DNA of 64,000 nucleotides. Source: Pseudomonas putida. Lineage in GTDB: Bacteria > Pseudomonadota > Gammaproteobacteria > Pseudomonadales > Pseudomonadaceae. The stretch is from positions 124,001-188,000 of the forward strand of contig NZ_SMTE01000011.1 of assembly GCF_004357765.1 (NCBI RefSeq), given 5' to 3'. Below are positions 40,660-48,592 of this stretch, piece after piece; the stretch's first letter is position 1, and each line of letters starts with the position of its first letter. The notes below the pieces were generated by a model. The model ran no database searches, was not told where the DNA came from, and saw only the letters and a program-made list of their open reading frames with translations. The position numbers and the translations under genes were made by a program.

Positions 40660-40740
40660 AAGAAATGGGGGCAGATTTATTTTCGCTAGACGAATAGAAT
40701 TGGCCTGCCCCCATTTGGTTCTGTTAAATAAATCTATCCG
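40660..40740. repeat. RAYT-type repeat copy f (most complete)
   Basis: The clearest copy. GGGGGCAG pairs with CTGCCCCC around ATTTATTTTCGCTAGACGAA-type sequence, and an outer AGATTTATTT pairs with AAATAAATCT. This nested inverted repeat is what the other copies are variants of. Confidence 0.8.
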
Positions 40741-40820
40741 CTGTTGTCGATGCTCGTGGCATTGGCGTCCAGTGGTAGCAAATGACAGTTATGAAGCTAA
40801 GGGTGAGTGGGGTTGGTGAA

Positions 40821-41255
40821 ATGAGTTTCGTACGAAGGCGGCAATGTCTGCTGCGCGTGTGGGGAGCGCTAGATATAATTTATGTGCTCATCTTCGTCGC
40901 TGGCAGTGTTTCACGGGGAATGGTGCCGTTTTTAAGTGACTTCAATGCCGCGCTTGAGAACGTACGCCGCTGGGGTGGAGATTTCGAGTTTTTTGTTTGG
41001 GTGGGAGGCGCACTCCAAATTTCTGTTCTGGCTACGGGCATCCTACTTTGCTGTGGAAAAAAGCTGGGTATCTATTTGGCGCTAGCGCAAATACCATTTC
41101 GCCTCTTTTTCTTGATTCCTTCGGTTTCGGTAATCCTGCTATTGCCTACTATCAATCCATGGCTCTGGGCGGGTCTATTGATCGCATCGGAGTTGGCCAA
41201 GGCTTATAGCCTATGGTGGTACTGGAAAGGGCGGCGCGCGGCCTCTTTTGAATAG
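40821..41255 (+). CDS. Small multi-pass membrane protein (module E)
   Basis: A 144-residue protein, starting MSFVRRRQCLLRVWGALDII, with four hydrophobic segments (about 11-32, 55-80, 85-105, 110-130) and a basic C-terminus (YWKGRRAASFE). In-frame ATGs at 40782 and 40791 lack a ribosome-binding site, whereas GGTGA precedes 40821. A short open frame ending at TGA one base before the ATG (RPVVANDSYEAKGEWGW) may be a third toxin tail. A membrane immunity protein is one possible reading; function unknown. Confidence 0.55.
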   Translation: MSFVRRRQCLLRVWGALDIIYVLIFVAGSVSRGMVPFLSDFNAALENVRRWGGDFEFFVWVGGALQISVLATGILLCCGKKLGIYLALAQIPFRLFFLIPSVSVILLLPTINPWLWAGLLIASELAKAYSLWWYWKGRRAASFE

Positions 41256-41269
41256 GCCTGTTGAAAAAT

Positions 41270-41292
41270 GTAGGAGCCGGCTTGCCGGCGAT
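41270..41292. repeat. REP-type arm, inverse of 42102-42124
   Basis: GTAGGAGCCGGCTTGCCGGC and the following GAT are exactly inverted at 42102-42124. The two arms flank two DUF3077-type genes. Confidence 0.7.
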
Positions 41293-41337
41293 GCGCCGCG
41301 TGAGAGCGTGACCGACAATTCGATCACGCCAGCAGGG

Positions 41338-41634
41338 TCACGCGTAATATTGCCCCCGAAGCCGCGACGGCAGCATCCCCTGTTCGATTTCATCCAGCAG
41401 CATCTTGACCATGGCGCTGATGTGGTGGGACGCCGCTGTCATGCGATGATCCCCCGTCAATACACCGGTGTGGTTCAGGTAACGGGCACATTCCATCAAT
41501 TTCTGCGCCTCTGCCTGGGCGTAGGAGAGGGTTGTGGTTGGGGTCACGGTGAAGATGGATTGGCAGGGGCGAAAGGTTGGCAGCGGCATTGGGTCTTCGG
41601 GTGGCGGGATGCGGGATGGTTTGCAGGGTGGCAT
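41338..41634 (-). CDS. DUF3077-type small protein 1
   Basis: A 98-residue protein starting MPPCKPSRIPPPEDPMPLP, with GAGGACAA upstream. The open frame reaches 41706, but the extra codons are REP sequence (MGAGLPANTGEA). The conserved part runs from SYAQAEAQKLMECARYLNHT through SHHISAMVKMLLDEIEQG, the pattern of small P. putida proteins annotated DUF3077. Function unknown. Its 3' end was duplicated to 37603-37718. Confidence 0.7.
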   Translation of the reverse strand: MPPCKPSRIPPPEDPMPLPTFRPCQSIFTVTPTTTLSYAQAEAQKLMECARYLNHTGVLTGDHRMTAASHHISAMVKMLLDEIEQGMLPSRLRGQYYA

Positions 41635-41684
41635 GGTGGTTTGTCCTCGGGTTTGGTGGGGGATGGCACGGGCTTCGCCCGTGT

Positions 41685-41771
41685 TCGCGGGCAAGCCCGC
41701 TCCCACAGGTACAGCGCTGTTCTTGAATTCGGCGCAGTACCTGTAGGAGCGGGTTTACCCGCGAAGAGGCC
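41685..41771. repeat. REP pair
   Basis: CGCGGGCAAGCCCGCTCCCA and, in inverted orientation, TAGGAGCGGGTTTACCCGCG surround a 38-bp spacer. Typical P. putida REP doublet. Confidence 0.8.
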
Positions 41772-41778
41772 GGCTCAG

Positions 41779-42060
41779 TCAGTACACATCTCGGCGCTGC
41801 ATGCCCAACTCGGCATCATCCAAAAGGGCCTTGGCCAGCGCGCTGAGGTAGTGCGCAGCCCACACACATTGAGGTTTGTCGTCCATCACGCCGGCGATGC
41901 TCATGTCGCGGGCGCAGCCCATTAACTCCGAAGCTTGTTCCCGAGCGTAGTGGCAAGGGATGCCGGGCTCGATGCAGAACAAAGGTTGGGTCTGGTTTTC
42001 ACCTTGGTAGAACTTGGTTTTGCCGACTGTGAAGCTGCGGCTGGTATCGTTCATGGGCAT
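41779..42060 (-). CDS. DUF3077-type small protein 2
   Basis: A 93-residue protein starting MPMNDTSRSFTVGKTKFYQG. The core EQASELMGCARDMSIAGVMD then AAHYLSALAKALLDDAELGM aligns by eye with the neighbour at 41338 (same spacing of CAR, H-x-x-S-A and LLD). GGGAGATA-type sequence lies upstream. It is a paralogue in a three-gene series on the same strand. Function unknown. Confidence 0.7.
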   Translation of the reverse strand: MPMNDTSRSFTVGKTKFYQGENQTQPLFCIEPGIPCHYAREQASELMGCARDMSIAGVMDDKPQCVWAAHYLSALAKALLDDAELGMQRRDVY

Positions 42061-42101
42061 GGTTTTATCTCCCTGAAGTTTTGGGTGCCTGGGCTGGCCT
42101 T

Positions 42102-42124
42102 ATCGCCGGCAAGCCGGCTCCTAC
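42102..42124. repeat. REP-type arm, inverse of 41270-41292
   Basis: ATCGCCGGCAAGCCGGCTCC then TAC; exact reverse complement of the arm at 41270. Confidence 0.7.
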
Positions 42125-42216
42125 ACGCCCACCGTTCAAGCTGAGGGAAGGGAAGAGCGAGCATGTAAGGCAAGGTCGCTCGCGATTAGGCCAGGCCAGA
42201 CAGAACGTTTTGTGGC

Positions 42217-42462
42217 TTAGTGGGGCCGAGGCTGATCTGAACGCTGCTGGACTTGAGCCAAAGCTGAGGCGATCAACTTTCTCAGGCTTCCAAGTTCATG
42301 CGCCGTCGCCATGACCAGGACTGTGGCCGGCGACGCGGGCTGCATCATGAGAGCCTGCTGCACCACGGCTTCAGCGCACCGCGCATAGTTCGAGGCGACC
42401 ATCAGCGTGTCTTCGAGGGAGTAGGGATTGTTCGGTGGGTCGGGAACTACTTTCAGCATCAT
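42217..42462 (-). CDS. DUF3077/DUF6124-like small protein 3
   Basis: An 81-residue protein starting MMLKVVPDPPNNPYSLEDTL (second Met possible), with AGAAGGA upstream. A helical core (RCAEAVVQQALMMQPA, then AHELGSLRKLIASALAQVQ) suggests the same broad group of small P. putida proteins as its two neighbours, though similarity is weaker. Function unknown. Confidence 0.55.
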   Translation of the reverse strand: MMLKVVPDPPNNPYSLEDTLMVASNYARCAEAVVQQALMMQPASPATVLVMATAHELGSLRKLIASALAQVQQRSDQPRPH

Positions 42463-43001
42463 CCAATTCCTTCTGAGATGCTGCTACCCGTTTGCTGTCA
42501 AACATTGGGGTGGCAGCTGTACATGGGTTGACAGACCGGAAGGAATTGGCAAGCTCCGGCGCACGCGAACGTGCCCCATATACAGCCGCCATAAGGACGT
42601 GCCGTATGCCAAAACCCAATCGCGGCCTGTCAAAGCCGGTCGTTGATGTGCAACGACACCCCGAGACTAAAATGCATCTCGACCAGGCCGCAATGGAAAA
42701 TAGGCCGCAACAGTATCTTTGGGAAACGTCCTACAGAAAAGAGCCCAAATCTGATTTTTCTGCCTCAACTATGTGCTCGGATTGTTTCGGACAGAAATGA
42801 ATACACCGTGGCTTGTGCGGCAAAAGTGCAAAAAAGGACTGTTTCGCTTTGAAGGAATTGGTTTCAAGTTGGGAAAAGACTTACTGGAGAGAACAGTGCG
42901 GTGATTGAAAGATGGCGTCGCTGCGGGATTGTCGGGGCCGCTTTGCGGCCCTTTCGCGACGCAAGGCCGCTCCCACAGGCGGGACATCGAATCACCAAGC
43001 G
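42463..43001. other. 539-bp stretch without a confident gene
   Basis: It holds scattered short ORFs (for example a 64-codon frame at 42606-42800 and a 35-codon frame at 42796-42903) with neither good start signals nor family resemblance. A REP-type element lies at 42932-42980. Base composition from 42650 to 42900 is AT-rich relative to the flanks. I see no clear promoter or terminator. Confidence 0.5.
42932..42980. repeat. REP-type element
   Basis: GGGGCCGCTTTGCGGCCC hairpin followed by TTTCGCGACGCAAGGCCGCT and CCCACAG, a common pseudomonad REP variant. Confidence 0.65.
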
Positions 43002-43496
43002 TCAATCTGGCGCATGAACGATCGCGAACTCGAGCGAAGTGCCTGTCTCCACATTCAGGTACTGGTCACTTGTGCCCAACTCGGCCTTCACCACATGCCC
43101 CCGGTGGTCCTTGAGCCGACAAACGAGCACATCGCCATCCACCGTGACAGGTTCGATCAACCAGGGATCGGTGACTGCGGCGACTTTGTAGAAACCCAGG
43201 TATCCATTGCGGCTGACGCCAAGCTTCCTCTCGCTGTCTTCGTCGCAGCCTGAAATCGTGAACCTCAGCCCATCCGGACCTTTCGACAGATACGAGCATG
43301 CAAGCGAGACGGTAGGTTCGCTGCCGCCCATGCGCAACCAGCCGTCGTTGGAATAGGCCTGCTCATAGGTGGGCCTGTCCGGGTCGGCACCATAGGCATG
43401 CTGGCGGGTGGGAATCAGCGTTGCGTCCTTGCGCACATAGAGCTTGCCGGTGAATGAACGCGTGTACCAAAGGTCAGCGCTGGCAGGGTTTGACAT
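43002..43496 (-). CDS. Hypothetical protein, possibly beta-trefoil
   Basis: A 164-residue soluble protein without a signal peptide, starting MSNPASADLWYTRSFTGKLY. Predicted mostly beta, with short repeats of hydrophobic/glycine strands (KLYVRKDATL, RKLGVSRNGYLGFYKVA, QYLNVETGTSLEF) that recall fascin-like beta-trefoils. That comparison is a guess from the strand pattern. Base use is typical of the host. It lies between REP elements and the glutarate operon and has no obvious partner. Confidence 0.65.
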   Translation of the reverse strand: MSNPASADLWYTRSFTGKLYVRKDATLIPTRQHAYGADPDRPTYEQAYSNDGWLRMGGSEPTVSLACSYLSKGPDGLRFTISGCDEDSERKLGVSRNGYLGFYKVAAVTDPWLIEPVTVDGDVLVCRLKDHRGHVVKAELGTSDQYLNVETGTSLEFAIVHAPD

Positions 43497-43619
43497 GACT
43501 ACTCTCCAAGGGGGGCCGGGCGATTTCCCGGCTCCCTGGGAGCGTGCTGCAGGCCTGGGTCCACAGGCAGCGTGAAAAGGTTCTAGGAGAGGCTGCCCGG
43601 CGCAGCCCCAACGCCTATC

Positions 43620-44861
43620 TCACCCCACCTTGGCCTGAGGCACCTGCACCACCACCTTCGCCAAACTATCCCCCACCTGCTCTTCCACCTTCGACACGAT
43701 ATACGCCCCAATCGGAATCGCCGAAGTGGCCGCCGGCGATGGCGCGTTGCACACGTTCACGCTGCGGGCGGTGTTGACGAACAGGAAGTCGTCGATGAGC
43801 TTGCCTTCATTGGACACTGCCTGGGCCCGCACGCCAGCAGGGTAGAGCTTGAGGTCTTCCTTGCGCAGGCTCGGGCAGTACTTCTGCACGGTCTTGAGAT
43901 AACCGCCCTTGAACAGCGAGTTCTTCATCTCGGTCAGGCCCGGGCGCAGGTTGTCCTTGAGCACCTTGCGAATGCCCTTGTGGCCGAGCATGCCGGCAAG
44001 GTCGGTCAGTGAAACGTCGGACTTGCGGTAACCCTCGCGCTTCATCGCCAGCACCGCGTTCGGCCCCACGGTGACCGTGCCGTCGATCATCCGCGTCAGG
44101 TGCACGCCGAGGAACGGCATCGACGGGTCCGGAATCGGGTAGATCAGGTGGTTGACGATCTGGTTGTGCTGCGGCGGCAGCAGGTAGTACTCGCCACGGA
44201 AAGGGCAGATGGTGAAGCCCGGCTCGACGCCCAGCATGCGCACCACACGGTCGGCCATCAGCCCGGAACAGGACACCAGGTAGCGAGTGATGTAGGTGTC
44301 GCCTGCGGTCTGCACCACGATCGAATCCGCCCGCTCGGTCAGCGCCGTGACCTCGCTGCCGAAGACGATGGTGCCGCCTTTCTTCTGGAACTCCTTGGCC
44401 ATCTGCGCGGTGATCTCGGCGTAGCTGACGATGCCGCTGGAGGGCACGAAGATGCCGCCTAGGCCGACGATGTTCGGCTCGCGCTCGCGCAGCTCGCCAG
44501 CGCTCAGCCAGTGGCGCTCCAGGCCATTGGCCGCGGTGCGTTCCCACAGGGCGCGCATGCGCTCCATTTCCAGTTCGTTGGTGGCCACCAGCAGCTTGCC
44601 GCACTCGTCGTAGCGAATGCCGTGCTCATCGCAGAAGCGCTTGGTGGCAATGTTGCCCTGCAGGCAGAACTTGGCCTTGAGGCTGCCGGGGGTGTAGTAC
44701 ACGCCGGCATGGATCACGCCGCTGTTGTGGCCGGTCTGGTGCTGGGCCGGGCCGCTTTCCTTCTCCAGCACGAGCATGCGTGCCCCTGGATAGCGGTCAG
44801 CCAGCTGCATGGCAGTGGACATGCCGACAATGCCGCCACCGATGATCACGAAATCGTACAT
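43620..44861 (-). CDS. lhgO: L-2-hydroxyglutarate dehydrogenase/oxidase
   Basis: A membrane-associated FAD enzyme that oxidises L-2-hydroxyglutarate to 2-oxoglutarate, passing electrons to the quinone pool. The 413 residues start with a dinucleotide fold (YDFVIIGGGIVGMSTAMQLA). FAD/substrate blocks QTGHNSGVIHAGVYY and CPFRGEYYLLPP, and the C-terminal GVRAQAVSNEGKLIDDF and NAPSPAATSAIPIG, are characteristic. It lies 57 bp after glaH on the same strand; the product of GlaH is its substrate. Confidence 0.95.
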   Translation of the reverse strand: MYDFVIIGGGIVGMSTAMQLADRYPGARMLVLEKESGPAQHQTGHNSGVIHAGVYYTPGSLKAKFCLQGNIATKRFCDEHGIRYDECGKLLVATNELEMERMRALWERTAANGLERHWLSAGELREREPNIVGLGGIFVPSSGIVSYAEITAQMAKEFQKKGGTIVFGSEVTALTERADSIVVQTAGDTYITRYLVSCSGLMADRVVRMLGVEPGFTICPFRGEYYLLPPQHNQIVNHLIYPIPDPSMPFLGVHLTRMIDGTVTVGPNAVLAMKREGYRKSDVSLTDLAGMLGHKGIRKVLKDNLRPGLTEMKNSLFKGGYLKTVQKYCPSLRKEDLKLYPAGVRAQAVSNEGKLIDDFLFVNTARSVNVCNAPSPAATSAIPIGAYIVSKVEEQVGDSLAKVVVQVPQAKVG

Positions 44862-44918
44862 GAGTCTGTTCCTTCGACACGCCAGCGACCGGGGATCCGG
44901 CCGCTGGCGTGTCGCGTA

Positions 44919-45905
44919 TCAGTTGGAGGTCTGGCCGCGGTGGTGCTGCATTTTCGGGAAGCTGAAGTAGCCCCGCTGGCGCATCAGCTCGCGGCGCAGG
45001 CCCGGGTGAGCGGTGAAACGATCGCGACCGTGCAGCCAGAACAGATTGTTGATCAGCAGGAACGAACCCACCGGCACCGGTATCGAGACCTTGCTCGCGC
45101 TGCCTTCCAGCGACTCGCCCAGCTGGAACAGCCAGGTGCCTTCCTCGAAGTTCTCGGGCTGCACGAACTGATCAATGTAGCGCATGGTCGGGCGGCCGGC
45201 GGCGTCGGTGTCGAACACTGCGTGGAACACATCCTCGCGGGTGTTCTTGCTGGGCGGCGCGGTCCAGCGCATCACGCGGCGGGCCAGCGGGTGCTTGTAG
45301 AAGGTATCCAGGTCGGCCCAGTCGTCCAGGTGCTGCAACAGCGAGTTGCCGCCTTCCATGTTTTGCTCGTCGATCTTCATCATCAGCACGTAGTCGGTGA
45401 TCTGGTTGACGAAGGTGCCGTCGTTGTGAAGCTCCATGACCCGGTGCGGCTGGCGCAGGTAGCTGTCGGAATTGTCGACGTTCTCGACCACGAAGCGTGC
45501 GTAGAACTGGCCGCTCATGGCGTCGAAGTTCGAGCGGCCCAACAGGTGAGCAACGGCGGTCGACAGCTTGACCATGTCTTCGGCCTGGCTCACATCGTCC
45601 AGCCCTTCCGGGATCACCAGCAGGCCGCCGGTGCTGCGGTCGAGCAGGGTGTTGATGATGACCGGGCGCAGGGTGCCCTGGCAGATGTCATCGAGGATCT
45701 TGCCGACCTGGAAGCGCAGGAACGACTTGTACTCCAGTGCCTGTACCGGCCATTGCGCCACTGCCGCGACGAAGGCATCGACTGTGGCTTTCGGCAAGCG
45801 CAGCTCCAGCAGGCGGTCGGACTGTTCGCTGGCCTGCAGGGTGAAGCCTTGCAGGGCTACGGGCTGGGGAACGGCGGGGGCGTCGATCTGGGTGAAAGCG
45901 TTCAT
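44919..45905 (-). CDS. glaH: Glutarate 2-hydroxylase (CsiD/GlaH)
   Basis: An Fe(II)/2-oxoglutarate-dependent dioxygenase that hydroxylates glutarate to L-2-hydroxyglutarate in lysine/5-aminovalerate breakdown. The iron ligands fall at His160 and Asp162 (MELHNDGTF) and His292 (FWLHGRDRF), the numbering known for E. coli Csi[14 protein letters not shown] supplies the 2-oxoglutarate-binding arginine. 328 residues, full length. Divergent from csiR, with a palindrome in the 183-bp gap. Confidence 0.96.
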   Translation of the reverse strand: MNAFTQIDAPAVPQPVALQGFTLQASEQSDRLLELRLPKATVDAFVAAVAQWPVQALEYKSFLRFQVGKILDDICQGTLRPVIINTLLDRSTGGLLVIPEGLDDVSQAEDMVKLSTAVAHLLGRSNFDAMSGQFYARFVVENVDNSDSYLRQPHRVMELHNDGTFVNQITDYVLMMKIDEQNMEGGNSLLQHLDDWADLDTFYKHPLARRVMRWTAPPSKNTREDVFHAVFDTDAAGRPTMRYIDQFVQPENFEEGTWLFQLGESLEGSASKVSIPVPVGSFLLINNLFWLHGRDRFTAHPGLRRELMRQRGYFSFPKMQHHRGQTSN

Positions 45906-45985
45906 GGCGTCTCCTGGGCGGGCCAGTCGGGAATGTCGGTGATGTGCGGCTGTGAGGGAAAATTATCGTCACTTTAACAAAATGT

Positions 45986-46006
45986 CTACATTTTTAATTT
46001 ATGTAG
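45986..46006. promoter_or_regulatory. Palindrome between glaH and csiR, candidate CsiR operator
   Basis: CTACAT and ATGTAG are perfect inverted half-sites separated by TTTTAATTT, in the AT-rich part of the divergent intergenic region about 80 bp from both start codons. GntR-family regulators commonly bind such sites, and CsiR is known to repress this pathway in P. putida. Specific binding here is inferred. Confidence 0.55.
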
Positions 46007-46088
46007 TTAAAACGCATTGAGGTAGACGCAAAGCGGAGGTGGCGCCATTTCCGGTATGATCGGCGCTATCTAGCAATGGAACCCCTCT

Positions 46089-46781
46089 ATGGATGACCTT
46101 TCTCTGGCTGAACCCGCCTCGGATGCCGCCTACGCGCGCCTGAAGGCCGACATTCTCCAAGGCGCCTATCGGCCGGGTGAAAAGCTGTTGATGAGCAGCC
46201 TCAAAGAGCGCTACGCGCTGGGTGTTGGCCCGATGCGCGAGGTGCTGGCGCGGCTGGTCGCCGAGCGTCTGGTGAGTTCGGTCAACCAGAAGGGGTATCG
46301 CGTGGCGAGCATGTCGCTGGAAGAAATGCGCGACGTGTACGAGGCCCGGGCGCATCTCGAAGCGATGATCGTCGGCTTGGCTGTCGAGCGCGGCGACGAG
46401 GCCTGGGAGGCCTCGATCATCGCCCGCTCGCATGTGTTGTCGAAGGTGGTGGAGCTGCACAGCCCCCAGGAAATGGTCGAGATCTGGGATGCCCGGCACA
46501 AGGCGTTCCACAGCGCCATCGCCAGTGGATGCGGGTCCAAGAGCTTGCTGCAGGCCCGGGCGTTCCTTCAGGACCAGGCCGAACGCTATCGCCAGATCTG
46601 GCTCAAGCGCACGGTGCTATCGGAAGATGCGCTGCGCCTCAAGCGCGCCGAGCACGCGGCGCTGGTCGAGGCGATCATCGGGCGCGACGCCGACAAGGCC
46701 AGCAAGATGATGCTCGATCACCTGCTGACGCCGGTGCCGATCATCACCCAGATCATCGAGAGCGAACAGGGCCTTTTGTAG
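46089..46781 (+). CDS. csiR: GntR-family repressor of glutarate catabolism
   Basis: A 230-residue FadR-subfamily regulator. Winged helix at about 10-75 (DAAYARLKADILQGAYRPGE, GPMREVLARLVAERLV) and an all-helical FCD effector domain (about 90-220) with metal/ligand histidines in HKAFHSAI and EHAALVEAI. Divergent from glaH–lhgO, whose repressor it should be, with 2-hydroxyglutarate as the likely inducer on the basis of characterised CsiR proteins. Confidence 0.9.
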   Translation: MDDLSLAEPASDAAYARLKADILQGAYRPGEKLLMSSLKERYALGVGPMREVLARLVAERLVSSVNQKGYRVASMSLEEMRDVYEARAHLEAMIVGLAVERGDEAWEASIIARSHVLSKVVELHSPQEMVEIWDARHKAFHSAIASGCGSKSLLQARAFLQDQAERYRQIWLKRTVLSEDALRLKRAEHAALVEAIIGRDADKASKMMLDHLLTPVPIITQIIESEQGLL

Positions 46782-46829
46782 AGGCTTGTAGCGCCCCCCG
46801 CCCAACCTCTCAGGGCGCGGTCTGGTCGG

Positions 46830-47255
46830 TCACTTGGCGAACAGCTGGCTCATATCCTTGAACGCCTTGAACTCCAGGGCATTGCCGCACGGGTCGAAGA
46901 GGAACATGGTGGCCTGCTCGCCGACCTGGCCCTTGAAGCGCACGTAGGGCTCGATGACGAACTTGGTTTCGTGCGCCTTTAGGCGCTCGGCCAGGGCTTC
47001 CCACTCGTCCCAGTCGAGAATGATGCCGAAATGCGGCACCGGTACGTCGTGACCGTCGACGGCGTTGGTGTGGGCCGACTCCTGGCTGGCGGTCTTGGGG
47101 TGCTCGTGGATGACCAGTTGGTGGCCATAGAAATCGAAGTCGACCCAATGGGTGCTGGAGCGGCCTTCGGCCAGGCCGAACAGATCGCCATAGAAAGCAC
47201 GAGCGGTCGGGAGGTCGTATACAGGGATTGCCAGGTGGAAAGGGGAGAGGCTCAT
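46830..47255 (-). CDS. VOC-superfamily (glyoxalase/dioxygenase fold) protein
   Basis: A 141-residue single-domain pair of beta-alpha-beta-beta-beta modules. [20 protein letters not shown] opens the first module and the end ([17 protein letters not shown]) has the usual D-P-x-G-N-x-x-E signature. Candidate metal ligands are His8 and the Glu of ALEFK, with PHFGIILD in between. The substrate cannot be told. It converges with csiR and is not obviously part of the glutarate pathway. Confidence 0.85.
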   Translation of the reverse strand: MSLSPFHLAIPVYDLPTARAFYGDLFGLAEGRSSTHWVDFDFYGHQLVIHEHPKTASQESAHTNAVDGHDVPVPHFGIILDWDEWEALAERLKAHETKFVIEPYVRFKGQVGEQATMFLFDPCGNALEFKAFKDMSQLFAK

Positions 47256-47451
47256 CAGGGGCTCCAGTCTTGTCCGTTTTGATGGGGGCTTGGGGCCGCT
47301 TGCATTCGGCCAGCTGCCTTACGCCTTAGAGCCATCTAAGGGATAGCCGATCAACCAGAAAAAACAACATTTTTTGAGGGGCTGCACCGCTCATACACCA
47401 GCCGCTGGAGGTCCTGGCGGGGCTGCTCGAAGCCCCAGGGAGGCCCAGGCA
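47256..47451. other. 196-bp intergenic region
   Basis: It lies upstream of the VOC gene (leftward) and downstream of the EEP-family gene. It contains an AT-rich AAAAAACAACATTTTTTG stretch near 47360 that could form a short hairpin, and nothing else recognisable. Confidence 0.4.
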
Positions 47452-48531
47452 TCAGGGACGCCCAGGGATTTGCAGGCGGGCGAGCACCGGCAGGTGATCG
47501 GAGATCTGCAGGGTGTCCTGCTGCAGTACCTGGGCATCCTGGCGTAGCAGCCTAGGGCTGTGCACCAGGTAGTCCAGCGTGCGGTCCGGCCCGTTGGCCG
47601 CCGGGTCGTTGGGGAAGTGGGTCAGCCAGGCATCGCGCTCGGCGCCACTGGCTTCGGCGTTGCTGGGTATCAGCGGGTACTTGTCCCACAGCAGGTGCAG
47701 GTCGCTGTCGGCTGAGTAGGTGCCGCGCAGGGCCGGCGGCAGGCGCCGGTACTGACCCAGGGGCAGCAGGTTGAAGTCGCCGCCGATCACCCAGGGCGTG
47801 CCCTGGCCTTCCAGGCGATCGAGCACCTTGGCCACATGGGCGACCTGGCGGCGTTGCACGTCGCTGCCGGGTTGGTAGGGCGAGAGGCGGGTGTTGAGCA
47901 CTGCCAGGCGGCCACCGCCGGCGATGGGCAGGTAGCTGACCAGAAGCCCTGGCTGCGGTCGCAACAGACGCTGCAGGACCGTGTCGGCATCGTTGGGCAG
48001 TGCCAGGCGTTCGGCCTTGCCGATCGGGTAGCGGCTGAGGGTGGCCAGGGTGCGGCCGACGCTGCCGAGGATGTGCCGGTCGGGTACCAGCCCGGCCTGC
48101 CAGTCGTAGGCCTGGGCAGCACAGGGGTAGAGGTCGGCCAGGCGTTCGCGCAGCAGCGCCAGCTGGTCCTGGTAGTCGGTGGCCTTGGTGTTCTTGTCCA
48201 ACTGCTGCAGCAGTACCACGTCCGGCTTTTGCGTGCGGATGACACGGGCCACTTCATCGAGGTTGAACGCCAGGTCTTCGGCGCTGGGGCGGGTGTCGTC
48301 ACCACGGCCCTGGTCGTACCAGAACACATAGCGCTTGCCGGCCAGGTACTGCACGTTCCAGGTCATGACCTTCAGGGTCTGCCCCGGTTGCAGTGCTGCC
48401 GGGTTGCCCTGGCAGGCCACCGGCACTGCCTCGCGCTGCGCGGGCTGCCAGCTCAGGTGGTGGGCGAGCAACCACAGCAGGGCCAGCAGCAGGATAATCA
48501 GGAGCAGGACGTTGCGCAGTAGTCGGGTCAT
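47452..48531 (-). CDS. Membrane-anchored endonuclease/exonuclease/phosphatase family protein
   Basis: A 359-residue protein. An N-terminal hydrophobic anchor (about 5-28) is followed by an EEP domain with the DNase I-like motifs MTWNVQYL (about 56-63), VVLLQQLD, GGDFNLLP and a terminal SDHLPVLARL carrying the catalytic Asp-His. The usual catalytic Glu of LQE is Gln here (LLQQLD), which could weaken activity. Probably periplasmic; substrate (nucleic acid or phospholipid) unknown. Followed closely by the YciC-type gene upstream on the same strand. Confidence 0.85.
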   Translation of the reverse strand: MTRLLRNVLLLIILLLALLWLLAHHLSWQPAQREAVPVACQGNPAALQPGQTLKVMTWNVQYLAGKRYVFWYDQGRGDDTRPSAEDLAFNLDEVARVIRTQKPDVVLLQQLDKNTKATDYQDQLALLRERLADLYPCAAQAYDWQAGLVPDRHILGSVGRTLATLSRYPIGKAERLALPNDADTVLQRLLRPQPGLLVSYLPIAGGGRLAVLNTRLSPYQPGSDVQRRQVAHVAKVLDRLEGQGTPWVIGGDFNLLPLGQYRRLPPALRGTYSADSDLHLLWDKYPLIPSNAEASGAERDAWLTHFPNDPAANGPDRTLDYLVHSPRLLRQDAQVLQQDTLQISDHLPVLARLQIPGRP

Positions 48532-48592
48532 CGGCTCGGCTTGTCGGTGCGGGTGGTGCCAGCATAACCGAGCCGTTCGTCGGCAGGCCAGT

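Noticed and set aside
42517-42536. CTGTACATGGGTTGACAG as a LexA box
   Set aside because: The spacing between CTGT and ACAG is 10 bases, where LexA sites need 8, and no SOS gene follows.
42606-42903. Two small rightward ORFs (64 and 35 codons)
   Set aside because: No ribosome-binding site, no recognisable family, and mixed base use; too weak to call genes.
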